From Antilocapra americana (lineage: Eukaryota > Chordata > Mammalia > Artiodactyla > Antilocapridae), in NCBI GenBank assembly GCA_007570785.1, contig ML660211.1, forward strand, positions 62,001 to 126,000: a stretch of 64,000 bases of DNA, written 5' to 3'. The translations under genes and the position numbers were made by a program. Under the pieces are notes generated by a model. That model saw only the letters and a list, made by a program, of their open reading frames with translations. It made no database searches and was not told where the DNA came from. Shown piece by piece: positions 23,386-34,939 of the stretch (position 1 is its first letter; the number at the start of each line of letters is the position of its first letter).

Positions 23386-24212
23386 TTATAACAGAAAATT
23401 ATACTTCTAATCATTCCCAAATAGCATTCTCCATGTTTTGTCCTTTTAAGAAGTTATAGAGGATTGATGTCTATTTAGTTAGCAATAGAATGTATATAAT
23501 TTTACTTCTAAAATATTTGGCAAAGGAGAGAGTAATCAAGCCATTATTAATAGGTTTAAATATTTCATTTCATGTCTTTCTAAATTGCCAATTCAAAGTA
23601 TCAGTCCATAAAATATCAATTTATGTTCTAGCTACTGAAAATCCACTTTATATTTTGATTTCTTAGATCATTTTTAGTCCCTGAAGAACAATTTAAATTG
23701 TATATTTAGGAAACCATTTTTATTGAAATATAACATGTATTGAGAAACAGAAATAAAATATAAGTGTATAGTTTAATGAATTTTCACAAAATTAACACAT
23801 AATTAATTAAATCACAGATAAATGATAATATCCCACAAATATCTTAGTAGCGTCCTTCTTCCTGTTTATTGTCAGTACTCCCTAAACCAAGTACATTAAA
23901 GTACTATACAACCCTAAATTCTATTATAAAACATAGGTTGTCTCTGTGTTTGAAGTTTTCATAAATGAAGTAATAATTTTGAATACTTTTGTGTTTGAAT
24001 TATTTGGTTCTTCATTGTGTATTATATCTATCCATACTGTTGTATATAATTATAGCTTTTTGATTTTCAACTACTTATAGTGTACAGTGCTACACATATA
24101 CAAGTTTATTTCTTCTACTGTTGGTGAGAATTTGTGTTTTTGCTCTTTTAGTTTATTATGACCAGTGCTACTGTAAACATTCTTAAACACAGTGTGTGGT
24201 GAAAATAATCAC
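23386..24212. other. unassigned AT-rich stretch, possible old L1-like segment
   Basis: No gene. From about 23710 the plus strand resembles an old antisense L1/HAL1-type 3' region ('TTTATTGAAATATAACATG', 'AATTTTCACAAAATTAACAC'), but divergence is high. Confidence 0.4.
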
Positions 24213-25091
24213 TTGACCCTTGAACAATGCAGGGGTTAGGAGCACTGACCCTTCAACACAGTTGAAAATTACATGTAACTTTTGATTCTCCTGAAGCTTA
24301 CCTACTAATTACCTACTGTTGATTGGGAGCCTTAACAATAATATGCACAGTCAATTTATAAGTATTTTGTATGTTCTATTAATATATGCATATGTGTTGT
24401 ATTCTTACAATAAAGTCAGTTATAGAAAATAAATTATCAAGAAACTTATAAAAAAGGGAAAATGAATTTATGCATATTATTGTATTTATCAATAGCATAA
24501 ATCTACATTGTTTACAAGGTTAATTGTCTGTTGGTACCTACATTAATGTTACTTTATACGATACAAAACATTGTAAATGTTTTGCATGTTACTAACATTA
24601 CACATTAAAAGTGAAAAGACAATGTGAAAAGAAAATTGTGTATGACTTACAGGTATAATAATTCATGCATTGGTAATGAAGAAGTGAAAATATGATTGCT
24701 TTATGGTAGCCCATTGTAATTGTTACAATTACTTCATGGTAGCCTAGCCTCTAGCTAATGAATGAATCATTATAAAATGATTCTGACATACAGTATAGCA
24801 GTCATAGTTATAATACAGTATTGGAAACACTATTACATTTAAAAAATATTTAGCTGTGATTATAAGTTGGCTTAACAGTTCAGTTCAGTCGCTCAGTCGT
24901 GCCTGACTCTTTGTGACCCCATGAATCCCAGCACGCCAAGCCTCCCTGTCCATCACCAACTCCTAGAGTCTATCCAAATCCATCTCCATCGAGTCAGCGA
25001 TGCCATTCAGCCATCTCATCCTCTGTCGTCCCCTTCTCTTCCCACCGCCAATCCTTCCCAGCATCAGGGTCTTTTCCAATGAATCAACTCC

Positions 25092-28007
25092 TCACATGAG
25101 GTGGCCAAAGTACTGGAGTTTCAGCTTCAACATCAGCCCTTCCAGTGAACACCCAGGACTGATCTCCTTTAGGATGGACTGGTTGGATCTCCTTGCAGTC
25201 CAAGGGACTTTCAAAAGTCTTCTCCAACACCACAGTTCAAAAGCATCAATTCGTCGGCACTCAGCTTTCTTCACCATCCAACTCTCACATCCATACATGA
25301 CTACTGAAAAAACCATAGGCTTGACTAGATGGACCTTTGTTGGCAAAGTAATGGCTCTCCTTTTTAATATGCTATCTAGTTTGGTCATAATTTTCCTTCC
25401 AAGGAGTAAATGTCTTTTAATTTCATGGCTGCAATCACCATCTAAAGTGATTTTGGACCCCCAGAAAATAAAGTCTGACACTGTTTCCCCATCTATTCAC
25501 CATGAAGTAATGGGACCAGATGCCATGTTCTTAGTTTTCTAAATGTTGAAATTTAAGCCAATTTTTTCACTCTCCTCTTTCACTTTCATCAAGAGGCTCT
25601 TTGGTTCCTCTTCACTTTCTGTCATAAAGGTGGTGTCATCTTCATGTCTGAGGTTACTGATATTTCTCCTGCTATCTTGATTCTAGCTTGTGCTTCTTAC
25701 AGTCCAGCATTTCTCATGATGTACTCTGCATGTAAGTTAAATAAGCAGAGTGATAAAATAAAGCCTTGACATACTCCTTTTCCTATTTGGAGCCAGTCTG
25801 TTGTTCCATGTACAGGTCTAACTGTTGCTTCCTGACCTGCATATAGGTTTCTCAAGAGACAGGTAAGGTGGTCTGGTATCCACATCTCCTTCAGAATTTT
25901 CCACAGTTTATTGTGATCCACACAGTCAAAGGCTTTGGTATAGTCAATAAAGTAGAAATAGACACTTTTCTGGAACTCTCTTGGTTTTTCAATGATCCAG
26001 CAGATGTTGGCAATTTGATCTCTGGTTTCTTTGCCTTTTCTAAAACCAGCTTGAATATCCAGAAGTTCACAGTTCATGTATTGCTGAAGCCTGGCTTGGA
26101 GAATTTTGAGCATTACTTTACTAGCGTGTGAGATGAGTGCAATTGTGCGGTAGTTTGAGCAATCTTTGGCATTGCCTTTCTTTGGGATTGGAGTGGAAAC
26201 TGACCTTTTCCAGTCCTGTGGCCATTTTTGAGTTTTCCAAATTAGCTGGCATATTGAATGCGGCACTTTCACAGCATTATCCTTCAGGATTTGAAATAGC
26301 TCAACTGGAATTCCATCACCTCCACTAGCTTTGTTCGTAGTGATGCTTTCTAAGACCCACTTGACTTCCCATTCCAGGATGTCTGGCTCTAGGTGAGTGA
26401 TCACACCATCCTGCTTATCTGGGTTGTGAAGATCTTTTTTGTACAGTACTTCTGTGTATTCTTGCCACCTCTTCTTAATATCTCCTGCTTCTGTTTGGTC
26501 CAAACCATTTCTGTCCTTTATCGAGCCCATCTTTACATGAAATGTTCCTTGGTATCCCTAATTTTCTTGACGAGATCTCTAGTCTTTCCCATTATGTTGT
26601 TTTCCTTTATTTCTTTGCATTGATCCCTGAGGAAGGCTTTCTTATCTCTCCTTGCTATTTTTTGTAATTCTGCATTCCAATGGGAATATTTTTCCTTTTC
26701 TCCTTTGCTTTTCACTTCTCTTGTTTTCACAGATATTTGTAAGGCCTCCTCAGACAGCCATTTTTCTTTTATGCATTTCTTTTCTATGGGGATGATCTTC
26801 ATCCCTGTCTCCTGTGCAATGTCACGAATCTCCGTCCATAGTTCATCAGACCATCTGTCTATCAGATCCATTCTCTTATATCTATTTCTCACTTCCACTG
26901 TATAATCATAAGGGATTTGATTTAGGTCATACCTGAATAGTCTAGTGGTTTTCCCTACTTTCTTCAATTTAAGTCTGAATTTGGCAATAAGGTGACCATG
27001 ATCTGAGCCACAGTCAGCTCCTGGTATTTTTTTTCCTGACTGAATAGAGCTTCTCCATCTTTGACTGCAAAGAATATAATCAATCTTGATTTCAGTGTTG
27101 ACCATCTGGTGATGTCCATGTGTAAAGTCTTCTCTTGTGTTGTTGGAAGAGGGTTTTTGCTATGACAAGTGCATTGTCTTGACAAAGCTCTATTAGCATT
27201 TGCCCTGCTTCATTCTGTACTCCAAGGCCAAATTTTCCTATTACTCCTGGTGTTTTCTGACTTCCTACTTTTGCATTCCAGTCCCCTTTAATGAAAAGGT
27301 CATTTTTAGGGGGTGTTAGTTCTAAAAGATCTTGTAGGTCTTCATAGAACTGTTCAACTTCATCTTCTTTAGCATTACTGATTGGGGCATAGGCTTGGAT
27401 AATGTGATATTGACTGGTTTGCCTTGGAAATGAACAGAGATCATTCTGTCATTTTTGAGATTGCATCCAAGTACTGCATTTGGGACACTTTTGTTGACCA
27501 TGATGGCTACTCCATTTCTTCTAAGGGATTCCTGCCAACAGTAGTAGATATAATGGTCATCTGAGTTAAATTCACCCATTCCAGTCCATCTCAGTTCACT
27601 GATTTTAGAATGCCAACGTTCACTCTTGCCATCACTTGTTTGACCACTTCCAATTTGCCTTGATTCATGGACCTAACATTCCAGCTTCCTATGCAATATT
27701 GCTCTTTACAGCATCTGACCTTGCTTCTATCACCAGTGACATCCACAACTGGATATTGTTTTTGCTTTGACTCCATCCCTTCATTCTTTCTGGAGTTATT
27801 TCTCCACTCATCTCCAGTAGCATATTGGACACCTACCAACCGGGGTAGTTCATCTTTTATTGTCCTATAATTTTGCCTTTTCATACCATTCTTGGGGTTC
27901 TCAAGGCAAGAATACTGACGTGGTTTGACATTCCCTTCTCCAGTGGACCACATTCTGTCAGTCCTCTCCACCATGACCCAATTATCTTGGGTGGCCCCAC
28001 ATGGCAT
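25092..28007 (-). pseudogene. BovB ORF: endonuclease-reverse transcriptase, decayed
   Basis: In an active BovB this protein nicks target DNA and copies element RNA at the nick. Seen here on the minus strand: the endonuclease start 'CIGSWNVRSMNQGKLEVVKQ' (about 27700-27600); endonuclease pieces down to about 26960; a linker at 27105-26533; the RT at 26530-25697 with motif A in 'FIDYTKAFDCVDH' and the segment 'KASGGDGIPVELFQILK'; and a C-terminal part at 25481-25092 with 'VVMYGCESWMVKKAE' and '[19 protein letters not shown]'. The frame is broken at least near 27585, 27320-27185, 26550 (a one-base shift) and 25690. Around 25640 the normal YADD/YTDD box reads HEDD, so the active site context is also altered. 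No functional enzyme can be made. Confidence 0.92.
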
Positions 28008-28215
28008 GGCTTAGTTTCGCTGAGTTAGACAAGGCTGTGGCCCGTGTGATCAGATTTGCTAGTTTTCTGTTTTTATAGTTTCAGTGTGTCTGCCCTCTGA
28101 TGCCCTCTTGCAACATCTACCGTCTTACTTGGGTTTCTCTTACCTTGGACTTGGGGTATCTCTTCACGGCTGCTCCAGCAAAATGCAGCCACTGCTCCTT
28201 GCCTTGGACAACCCC

Positions 28216-28337
28216 ACGGCTGAGGTCAGGGGCGGCGGCCAAGAGGAGCATCCCCATGGCCAAGGTCAAGGGCAGTGGCCGAGAAGAGCAACCCCACCGC
28301 TGAGGTCAGGGGCAGCAGCTGAGAGGAGCAACCTCGA
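28216..28337 (-). repeat. GC-rich tandem units in the BovB 5' region
   Basis: Three imperfect units of about 40 bp, each with the order 'GGTCA(A/G)GGGC(A/G)G', 'GAG(A/G)AGCA', 'CCCCA'. They lie at the 5' end of the BovB, where its promoter and 5' UTR are expected. The region is CpG-rich in an otherwise AT-rich window. Confidence 0.75.
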
Positions 28338-28883
28338 TTCCAAGGAGCAGCAGCTGAGCAGGTGCAGAAGGGCCAAGAGGAGCTACTCCACGTTCCAGGT
28401 CAGGAGGGGAGGCCGTGAGGAGATACCTGTCATCCAAGTTGGCATATAGTTTTTTCAATTAAGAGACAGAAACATATTATATGCTAATTATTTAAAAACA
28501 AATTTATAAAACAAAAAGAAAACTAACACATTAATTTATATTTAATATTAGTATCACTCACCTTATACCTATGTAAGGATAGAATAGTGTTTCTATATGT
28601 CTTATGCTTTCATAAAATCACTAGTTTTTCTTAATTTTTAAATATTTCTAAGCTATACAGAACATCTGAAAGTTTTTCAAATGTTGAAAATCTCTGCACA
28701 GTTTTTGAATACACTTATTGGAAGAAAGTCCATGCATAGGTGGGCCTGTGCAGTTCAAACCCTATGTAGTTTAAAGATCATATGTACACACATTTCTGTT
28801 AGAAATTTATCTAAAATCAGTGAACATATATCTCAGAAATAGATATATTAAAGTAATTGCTGAGCCATAGAATATAAGTATAT

Positions 28884-29300
28884 TGTTGTTCAGTTGTTAA
28901 GTAGTATCTGACTCTTTGTGACACCATGGACTGCAGCATGCCAGGCTTTCCTTTCCTTCATGATCTCTTGAAGTTTGCTAACATTTATGCCCATGGAGTC
29001 AATGATGCTATCTAATCATCTTATCCTCTGCTGCCCCCTACTCCTTTTGCCTTCAATCTTTCCCAGCATCAGGGTCTTTCCCAATGAGTCAGCTCTTTGC
29101 ATCAGTTGGGCAAGTCCATGGAATTCTCTACTGGAGTGGGTTGCCTTTCTCTTCTCCAGGGGATCTTCCCAACCCAGGAATCAAACCCAGATCTCCCTCA
29201 TTGCAGGCTGATTCTTTACCAGCTGAGCCACAAGGGAAGCCCCAAAGTATTGAAGCTTTTCAGTATTATTCCTTCCAGTGAATATTCAGGATTGATTTCC
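28884..29300 (-). mobile_element. BovB LINE, 5'-truncated, with nested SINE
   Basis: Antisense BovB 3' part ('TGTTGTTCAGTTGTTAAG', 'CTATCTAATCATCTTATCC', 'CTTTCCCAGCATCAGGGTC'). It is interrupted near 29105 by a SINE piece, after which 'CCAAAGTATTGAAGC' and 'CCTTCCAGTGAATATTCAGG' resume. Confidence 0.9.
29105..29244 (-). mobile_element. Bov-tA SINE fragment nested in BovB
   Basis: 'CCATGGAATTCTCTACTGG', 'CTTCTCCAGGGGATCTTCC' and 'TTACCAGCTGAGCCACAAGG' are antisense Bov-tA. It lacks the 3' portion. Confidence 0.9.
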
Positions 29301-30625
29301 AACTCTCACAAGTATACTGTAAATATCTCACAAGTGTATTGAGCTTCAGTTAATACTGAATATTTGTGTTCTATTATCATTTTGTTTACTGTTCTGGTTT
29401 TGCAATACATTTCCAATATGCTGCGTTTGTGTCCTTCTCTTCTTAAGGACCGTTGGCTTTAGTAGGTTTAAACTTATCTTTAATGTAGGTTTGCCTTTAC
29501 CAGTGAGCTTTTCCATTCATAATTTCTACTTGTGGTCTCTTCTTCTCCACCCAGAGAAATTCCTTAATGTTTGTTCCGGACTGGCCTGATGTTGCTGAAT
29601 TATCTTAACCTTTGCTTATTTAGAAAGTTTTTCATTTCTCCTTTGAATATGAATATGAGTCTTGTTTGGTAGAGTATTCAGGGTAGTAAGTTCTTCTCTT
29701 TCATCACTTTAAATATATTGTGCCACTTCCTTCTGCCCTGCAGAGTTTCTGCTAAGAAATCAGCTGATAAACCTATGGGTGCTCCCTTGTATATTATTCT
29801 TTGTTTTTCTCTTGCTGATTTTAATATTTTTTTCTTTCTTTTGTTGGTATGATTATTGTGTGTCTCAGTATGTTCCTCCATAATTTATCCTGCCTGAGAA
29901 TCCCTGTGCTTCCTGGACTTAGGTGACTTTTTCCTTTCCTAAGTTAGGGAAGTTTATAGCTGTCATTTCTCAGATCCTCTCTCTTTTCTCCTTCTGAGAC
30001 CCCTATAAGATGCATGTTTGTGTGTTAAGTTTCCCAAATGCCTTTTAGATGTTTCCATTCATCTTTCTTTATTCTGTTCCATGGCAGAGATTTCTCCAAC
30101 TCTATCTTCCAGGTCACTTCTCTTCTGCTCACTTATTCTGCTATTCATTCCTTCTAGTTTATTTTTCATTTTAGTGATGATTTGTTCTTTAGCTCTATGT
30201 CTTTGTTAAACATTTCTTGTCTCTTTTTAATCTGTGCTTCCATTCTTATTCTTTTTCCTCCAGATCTGTAGAATTCATGCAATCAAATCCCATTGGCCTT
30301 CAAAACCAGATTCTTTGAGAGTTCCCCCTCCTACTGCCAGACCATCAGCCTGGGCAGCCTGACATGGGACTCATAATTTGCACTCCTATGGGAGAACTTT
30401 TGTGATATAATTATTATCCGGCTTGTGGGTTGCCTACACAGTAGATATGGAATTTCATTTTATCATGATTGTATCCCTACTACCATCTCACTGTGGCTTT
30501 TTCTTTGTCTTTGGATGTAGATTATCTTTTGTGGTCAGTAGTATGATTTTTTTTTTTTTTTGTAAATAGTTGTTTACCAATAAAGTGAGGTCACATTTTT
30601 CCATTTTGCCATCTTGTCCTTGCCT
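29301..30625 (-). mobile_element. LINE-1, 5' half (endonuclease start, ORF1, 5' UTR), antisense
   Basis: The plus strand reads antisense ORF2 start and ORF1 ('ATCACTTTAAATATATTGTGCCACTTCC', 'GAAATCAGCTGATAAACC', 'AGTTAGGGAAGTTTATAGC') and then 5' UTR ('GCAATCAAATCCCATTGGCC', 'CTTGTGGGTTGCCTACAC'), ending at the 5' tip near 30610 ('TTTTGCCATCTTGTCC'). No ORF2 3' half is attached. Frames are short and broken. Confidence 0.85.
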
Positions 30626-32483
30626 CCTACCTAAATTCACTTATTAATAACTGAACAAGTGTTGGAGATTTTTTATACACTAATCATTTTGGCTGCAAAT
30701 AATAATTATTCTACTTTCTTCACTCTAACTATTGTATCTTAATGTTTCTTGTCTCTTTTTATGAACTAAGAATTCTAAGCAATGCTAAATATAATTAATC
30801 ATAAGAGGAATCTTGGTCTAATTCCTCATCTCATGAGACACTTTCAACATCTTTTCATAATTATTAGGTTTATCATTACTTCCCATTATTCATCAAATTA
30901 AGGAAGTTAGTGTCAAACAATTAGTTTTTTTTTAATTTTTGTGAATACTCATTTAATGTTGTAGTGACCCTATTCCTCTGATACAATGATTATATCATTT
31001 TGTTGTTGTTGTTAGTTTCACGAATTAGTTGGTTTGATATTTTGAAGGAAAATTTCCCTGCAAAACAGGAATAAATCCTAAATTACTTAAATTTTCAGGA
31101 AATATACAGTCAATTCCCATCCTTGTAAATGCCTTTTGAAATTTTGATATCAATTTTGATACTGACTTCCTAAAGTTAGTTGTAAATGACTTTCTCTTAT
31201 TGTATTCTGAAGATTTGATAAAAAGCTTGCTGATAATTACATACTTAGAAGAATTCAGATAAAGACTTCTGAGCCTGAAATATGTATTTAAAACCCAATT
31301 TTAAATATTTGTTCATTTTTTAAAATAAATATGAAATGCTGAAAATATTTTATATTTGTGTTTGCTTGAATATTGTTTAAAAAGGAATGTGTTGTTTGTA
31401 TGATTTGTTAAAATTATTAGCAATACAATTATTATATGTTGTATTATATTACCCATGAAATTAACTTTACAGGGCTTACTGATACATTTGCCAGTAAGGG
31501 TCAAAAAAATTAGAGAATACTTATTTTCTCTACTGCATGAGAGATGATTCAAAAATGGAAGCCAACAAAACTATAGAGTGGGTAAAGAATTCAGTAGTTT
31601 TCAGGGATTACAGGGAGCAGATGTGAAAGATTGGGTAGGTGTGTCTTAGGTGAATCATAGAGAATATTTTTATGGAGGTAAAACTGTTTTGTATGATACC
31701 GTTACGGTGAGTTCAAGAAATTAAACATTCATCAAAACTCATAGGATTTACAGCACAAAGAAGTATGCCTTAATTTATGCAAGTACTCTCCCCTCAAAGA
31801 TCATTTAGGAAGTTAAAGAAGTTCAGGATTGGACAGAGAATGATAAAACAATCTACACATGTTTATAAATATATGAAACAATCTCACAGAAGGCAAGGAG
31901 GAGAAAGATGCTGAACTATGTGACTGTGGAAATAAAAACTGTAATAAGCAAAGGCAAAAGAAATTATCAAGAATTATATTCTAGTTGATAAGTTTTTTTC
32001 CACAGGGATACAGACTAACAATTCTGAAACCACTATACAGCACATGTGTTCTAGATTTAAGTAAATGTATGATTGATGGTAGGAACTAGGTCTCATCAAT
32101 GAAGTAGGAGATTGCACACAGTCCCTACGGGGAGGCTAAAATATCCATGTGGTAATGGAACAAGGTTGGAAACAATAGTAGGAACACATGTTTAGCTAAG
32201 TATAGCTGCAAACCATTCCTATAGAAATATTTTTAGATATTTTATATATTAGTACATGTAAAGGATAATGTAAACAAATATATGTGTGTGTGTGTGTGCT
32301 TATCTTTTTTTCAATCTACTGAAAGAGCCTAAATGCAGTGACACCCCAATAATAATTATTATATCTAGTGCCCAGATTTTGGTTTCTAATACCATAAATA
32401 AAAGAAAGAAAGCAGAAATCCTTAGAGATATTCTGAATGGGATATCATACTACCCAACACAAAATTTTAAATATATATACTTT
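30626..32483. other. no recognised gene; weak old-repeat similarity
   Basis: AT-rich. Around 30940-31130 there is a faint antisense L1 resemblance ('ACAGGAATAAATCCTAAATTAC'). 31560-32250 may hold an old L1 3' region in sense. A 79-codon frame at 31313-31552 (minus) has AT-biased composition and no motif. Confidence 0.4.
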
Positions 32484-32694
32484 TGTTGTTTAGTTGCTAA
32501 GTCATGTCCAACTCTTTTGCCAACCCATGGACTGAAGCCCATCAAATTCCTCAAAATTTATGGGATTTCTCAGGCAAGAACAATGAAGCAGGTTGTCATT
32601 TCCTTCTCCAGGGGAACTTCCTGACCTAGGGATTGAACCCATGTCTCCTGCATTAGGAGGCAGATTCTTTATCATTGAGTCAAAGCACCCCCTC
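32484..32694 (-). mobile_element. Bov-tA SINE
   Basis: Antisense Bov-tA: 'TTGTTTAGTTGCTAAGTC', 'CCTTCTCCAGGGGAACTTCC', 'CTCCTGCATTAGGAGGCAG'. Confidence 0.92.
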
Positions 32695-32708
32695 CCAACC
32701 AAAATATT

Positions 32709-32763
32709 TTTTATAGGATAGGTAATTTTTATAGGATAATAATTTTTATAGGATAGGTATATA
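32709..32763. repeat. short tandem repeat, unit TTTTTATAGGATA..
   Basis: Three near-identical units ('TTTTTATAGGATAGGTAA', 'TTTTTATAGGATAATAA', 'TTTTTATAGGATAGGTA'). Confidence 0.85.
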
Positions 32764-33344
32764 AATGTATATATAAATATTTGACACATACATCATGTTG
32801 TTACTTTGAATCAGTTCTTATTGGAAGGCTGCAATCAAATTTAAGTATCAAAAATACTGATAATTGGGAAAGATCATAGACATTGTCAGTAACTGTCCTG
32901 GAATCTGACATCGCATTCACCTATGAGGTTTATGAAATACTATATCAAAAGCACTTAAAATGGAAGAGCTTCTTGTATATGGATACTAACAGTCATTGAA
33001 TTGCAAAGAGAAACCTAAAGACCTATTGAAATGAGTGCCAAATTGAAGCAATAGTTATGTTTAATATGAAATTAGTCTGATGTTTAATATTTTATAAAAA
33101 TAAAAATATTTAGTACTATTAAAGTATATGAGATTTTTCAGAAAACTGAGGATTGTCCTTTAAATAAAAAATTGCTTATTAGTTATATGAATTAGATCAA
33201 ATTGTAAACTTAGTTAACTAAATAACAAAACAGAAATTTAGCAAGCTTTCAACCTATACTCAAAATTACTTAAAAAGCATATTGGACTGTGAAAATAGAG
33301 AGTATCATTATTTATGAAAATAAAGTTTATGTGTGGTTTTACTA
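32764..33344. other. no recognised feature
   Basis: AT-rich spacer between two Bov-tA elements; no frame or repeat recognised. Confidence 0.4.
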
Positions 33345-33560
33345 AGCATTGCACACACTTAGTTTCTCAGTCATGTCTGACTCTTTGCAACCTGTGGACT
33401 ATAGCCAGCCAGACTCTACTGTCCATGAGATTTACCAGGCAAGAATACTGGAGTGGGTTGCCATTTCCTTCTCCAGGGGATCCTCCCAACCCAGGGATTG
33501 AACTCACATGTCCTACATTGCAGGCAAATTCTTTAACACTGTGCCACCAGAGAAACTCTT
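33345..33560 (-). mobile_element. Bov-tA SINE
   Basis: Antisense Bov-tA, well preserved: 'TTTCTCAGTCATGTCTGAC', 'CAAGAATACTGGAGTGGG', 'GATCCTCCCAACCCAGGG'. Confidence 0.93.
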
Positions 33561-33730
33561 AGTAAGCATTGAAGATATGTAAAGATTAACTGTCAGAAGC
33601 AAAAATAAATATATTTAAAAAAAATAGAAGACATATGGATGTTGGAAATAAGCTGGTATAAGCTTTGCAATTGCCAGGTGAAGAAATAGATTCTACAAAA
33701 GGAATTTCTTTCATTCAAATTCATATAGAT

Positions 33731-33932
33731 TGTGCTCAGTTGCTCAGTCATATCCAACTCTCTGTGACCCTTTGGACTGTAGCCAGCCAAGCTTCTCTGT
33801 CCATGGGATTTCCTAGGCAAGACTATAGTAATGAGTTGCTATTCCCTTCTCCAGGGGATCTTCCTATCCCAGAGACTGAACCTGCTCCTCCTACATTGGC
33901 AGGTGGGTTCTTTACCACTAGCACCACCAGGG
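33731..33932 (-). mobile_element. Bov-tA SINE
   Basis: Antisense Bov-tA: 'GCTCAGTTGCTCAGTCATA', 'TCCCTTCTCCAGGGGATC', 'TTCTTTACCACTAGCACCA'. A sense-oriented SINE tail joins it directly on the right. Confidence 0.92.
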
Positions 33933-34000
33933 GGACTATGGTCCATAGGGTCTCAAAGAGTAGGACAAGACTGAAGTGACTGAATATGCATGCGTGCAAG
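33933..34000 (+). mobile_element. Bov-tA SINE 3' tail, sense orientation
   Basis: 'GGACTATGGTCCATAGGGTC' and 'GACAAGACTGAAGTGACTGA' are the sense 3' end of a Bov-tA. It is fused head-on to the preceding antisense copy and forms an inverted repeat with that copy's 3' end (33731-33784). Confidence 0.8.
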
Positions 34001-34585
34001 CACATACATACATAAAATTTGCATACCATATACTCCATCCATTAAAAAATTTACATGCAATGATTTTTAGTTAATTCATAGTGCTATACAACTATCAATG
34101 TGAGCTAGACTTGGAACATTATATCATTCCTGAAAGAAACTCAGTACCTGTTAATAGTAATTTCCATCTTTCTCCCCATCATTATTATGTCCATCATCCT
34201 AGTCAATCACTAATCTGCATTCTGTCTCTATAGATTCACCATTTTAAACAATTTGTATGCATGGAATCATTTATAATGTGATCTTTTGTGGCTAATTTCC
34301 TTCATAATATTTATAAGGTTTATCCATGTTTCATAAAGCTTCATTGTGTGGATATGCCAAATTTATCCATTCATCATTTGATAGGCAGTTTCCATTTGTC
34401 ATAATGTAAGTAATGTTTTTACAAACATTTGTCCATATATTTCAGTATTTGTCTTCATTTTTCTTAATTTTATGTTAGGTTTGAAATTGCTGAGTCATGT
34501 GGTAAATCTATTTATAATTATTTTAAAAACCGCCAAATTGTTTTACATATAACCACACAATTTTACATTACCTCTAATAATATAA

Positions 34586-34712
34586 AGAGAAAGTGAAAAT
34601 GAAGTCTCTCAGTCCTGTCCGACTCTTTGCCACCCCACGGACTGTAGCCCTGCAGGCTCCTCGGTCCATGGGATTTTCCAGGCATGAACACTGGAGTGAG
34701 TTGCTATTTCAT
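34586..34712 (-). mobile_element. Bov-tA SINE, 3' part
   Basis: Antisense Bov-tA: 'GAAGTCTCTCAGTCCTGTCC', 'GCAGGCTCCTCGGTCCATGG', 'CACTGGAGTGAGTTGC'. The head is missing. Confidence 0.9.
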
Positions 34713-34939
34713 ATGAAGATGGCAAACACTCCACATACTAGTCAATGTACATTATTATCTGGCCTTTAGATTATAGACATCCCAGTGAGGATGGAATGGT
34801 ATCTCTTTTTTTATTTTTACTTTCCTAATGACTAATGATACTGAGTATATTTTCAGTTCTTCCCCAGACATATTTCTTATTTGGAGAAATAATTTTCATA
34901 TATTTTGACAATTTTGTATTTTAAAATGTGTCTTTGTCT

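Larger units (their letters stand above)
24876..28435 (-). mobile_element. near full-length BovB LINE
   Basis: The element spans from the 3' terminus (CAGTTCAGTTCAGTCGCTCA at the left, the complement of the usual ACTGAACTG tail) to a GC-rich 5' region with tandem units at the right. It is flanked by the 8-bp duplication AAGTTGGC (24864-24871 and 28436-28443), so the insertion looks complete at both ends. At about 3.56 kb it is slightly longer than the usual 3.2 kb, probably because of extra 5' repeat units. It lies inside an older DNA transposon. It is dead because its single long ORF is broken (see the coding remnant). Confidence 0.93.
24213..28780 (+). mobile_element. old DNA transposon (Tigger/MER-like), split by a BovB
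   Basis: The left end has the inverted terminus TTGACCCTTGAACAATGCAG. The right end at 28735-28780 reads 'GCAGTTCAAACCC' then 'AGTTTAAAGATCA', a decayed inverted copy of the same terminus. Subterminal phrases ('CTACTGTTGATTGGGAGCCTTAACAATAA', 'TATTCTTACAATAAAGT') match a mammalian-wide class II element I recognise but cannot name with certainty. The element proper is 24213-24871 plus 28436-28780; the rest is the inserted BovB. No transposase frame is visible. Confidence 0.7.

Noticed and set aside
25000..25542. A 180-codon plus-strand frame
   Set aside because: It is the antisense shadow of the conserved BovB C-terminal coding region on the minus strand.
28084..28449. A 121-codon plus-strand frame rich in Gly, Arg and Glu
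   Set aside because: It is antisense to the GC-rich repeated BovB 5' region; the composition comes from the tandem units.
30540..30561. Long T-runs as terminators
   Set aside because: Poly-T here is inside antisense L1 or old retroelement tails; it has no terminator meaning in this context.
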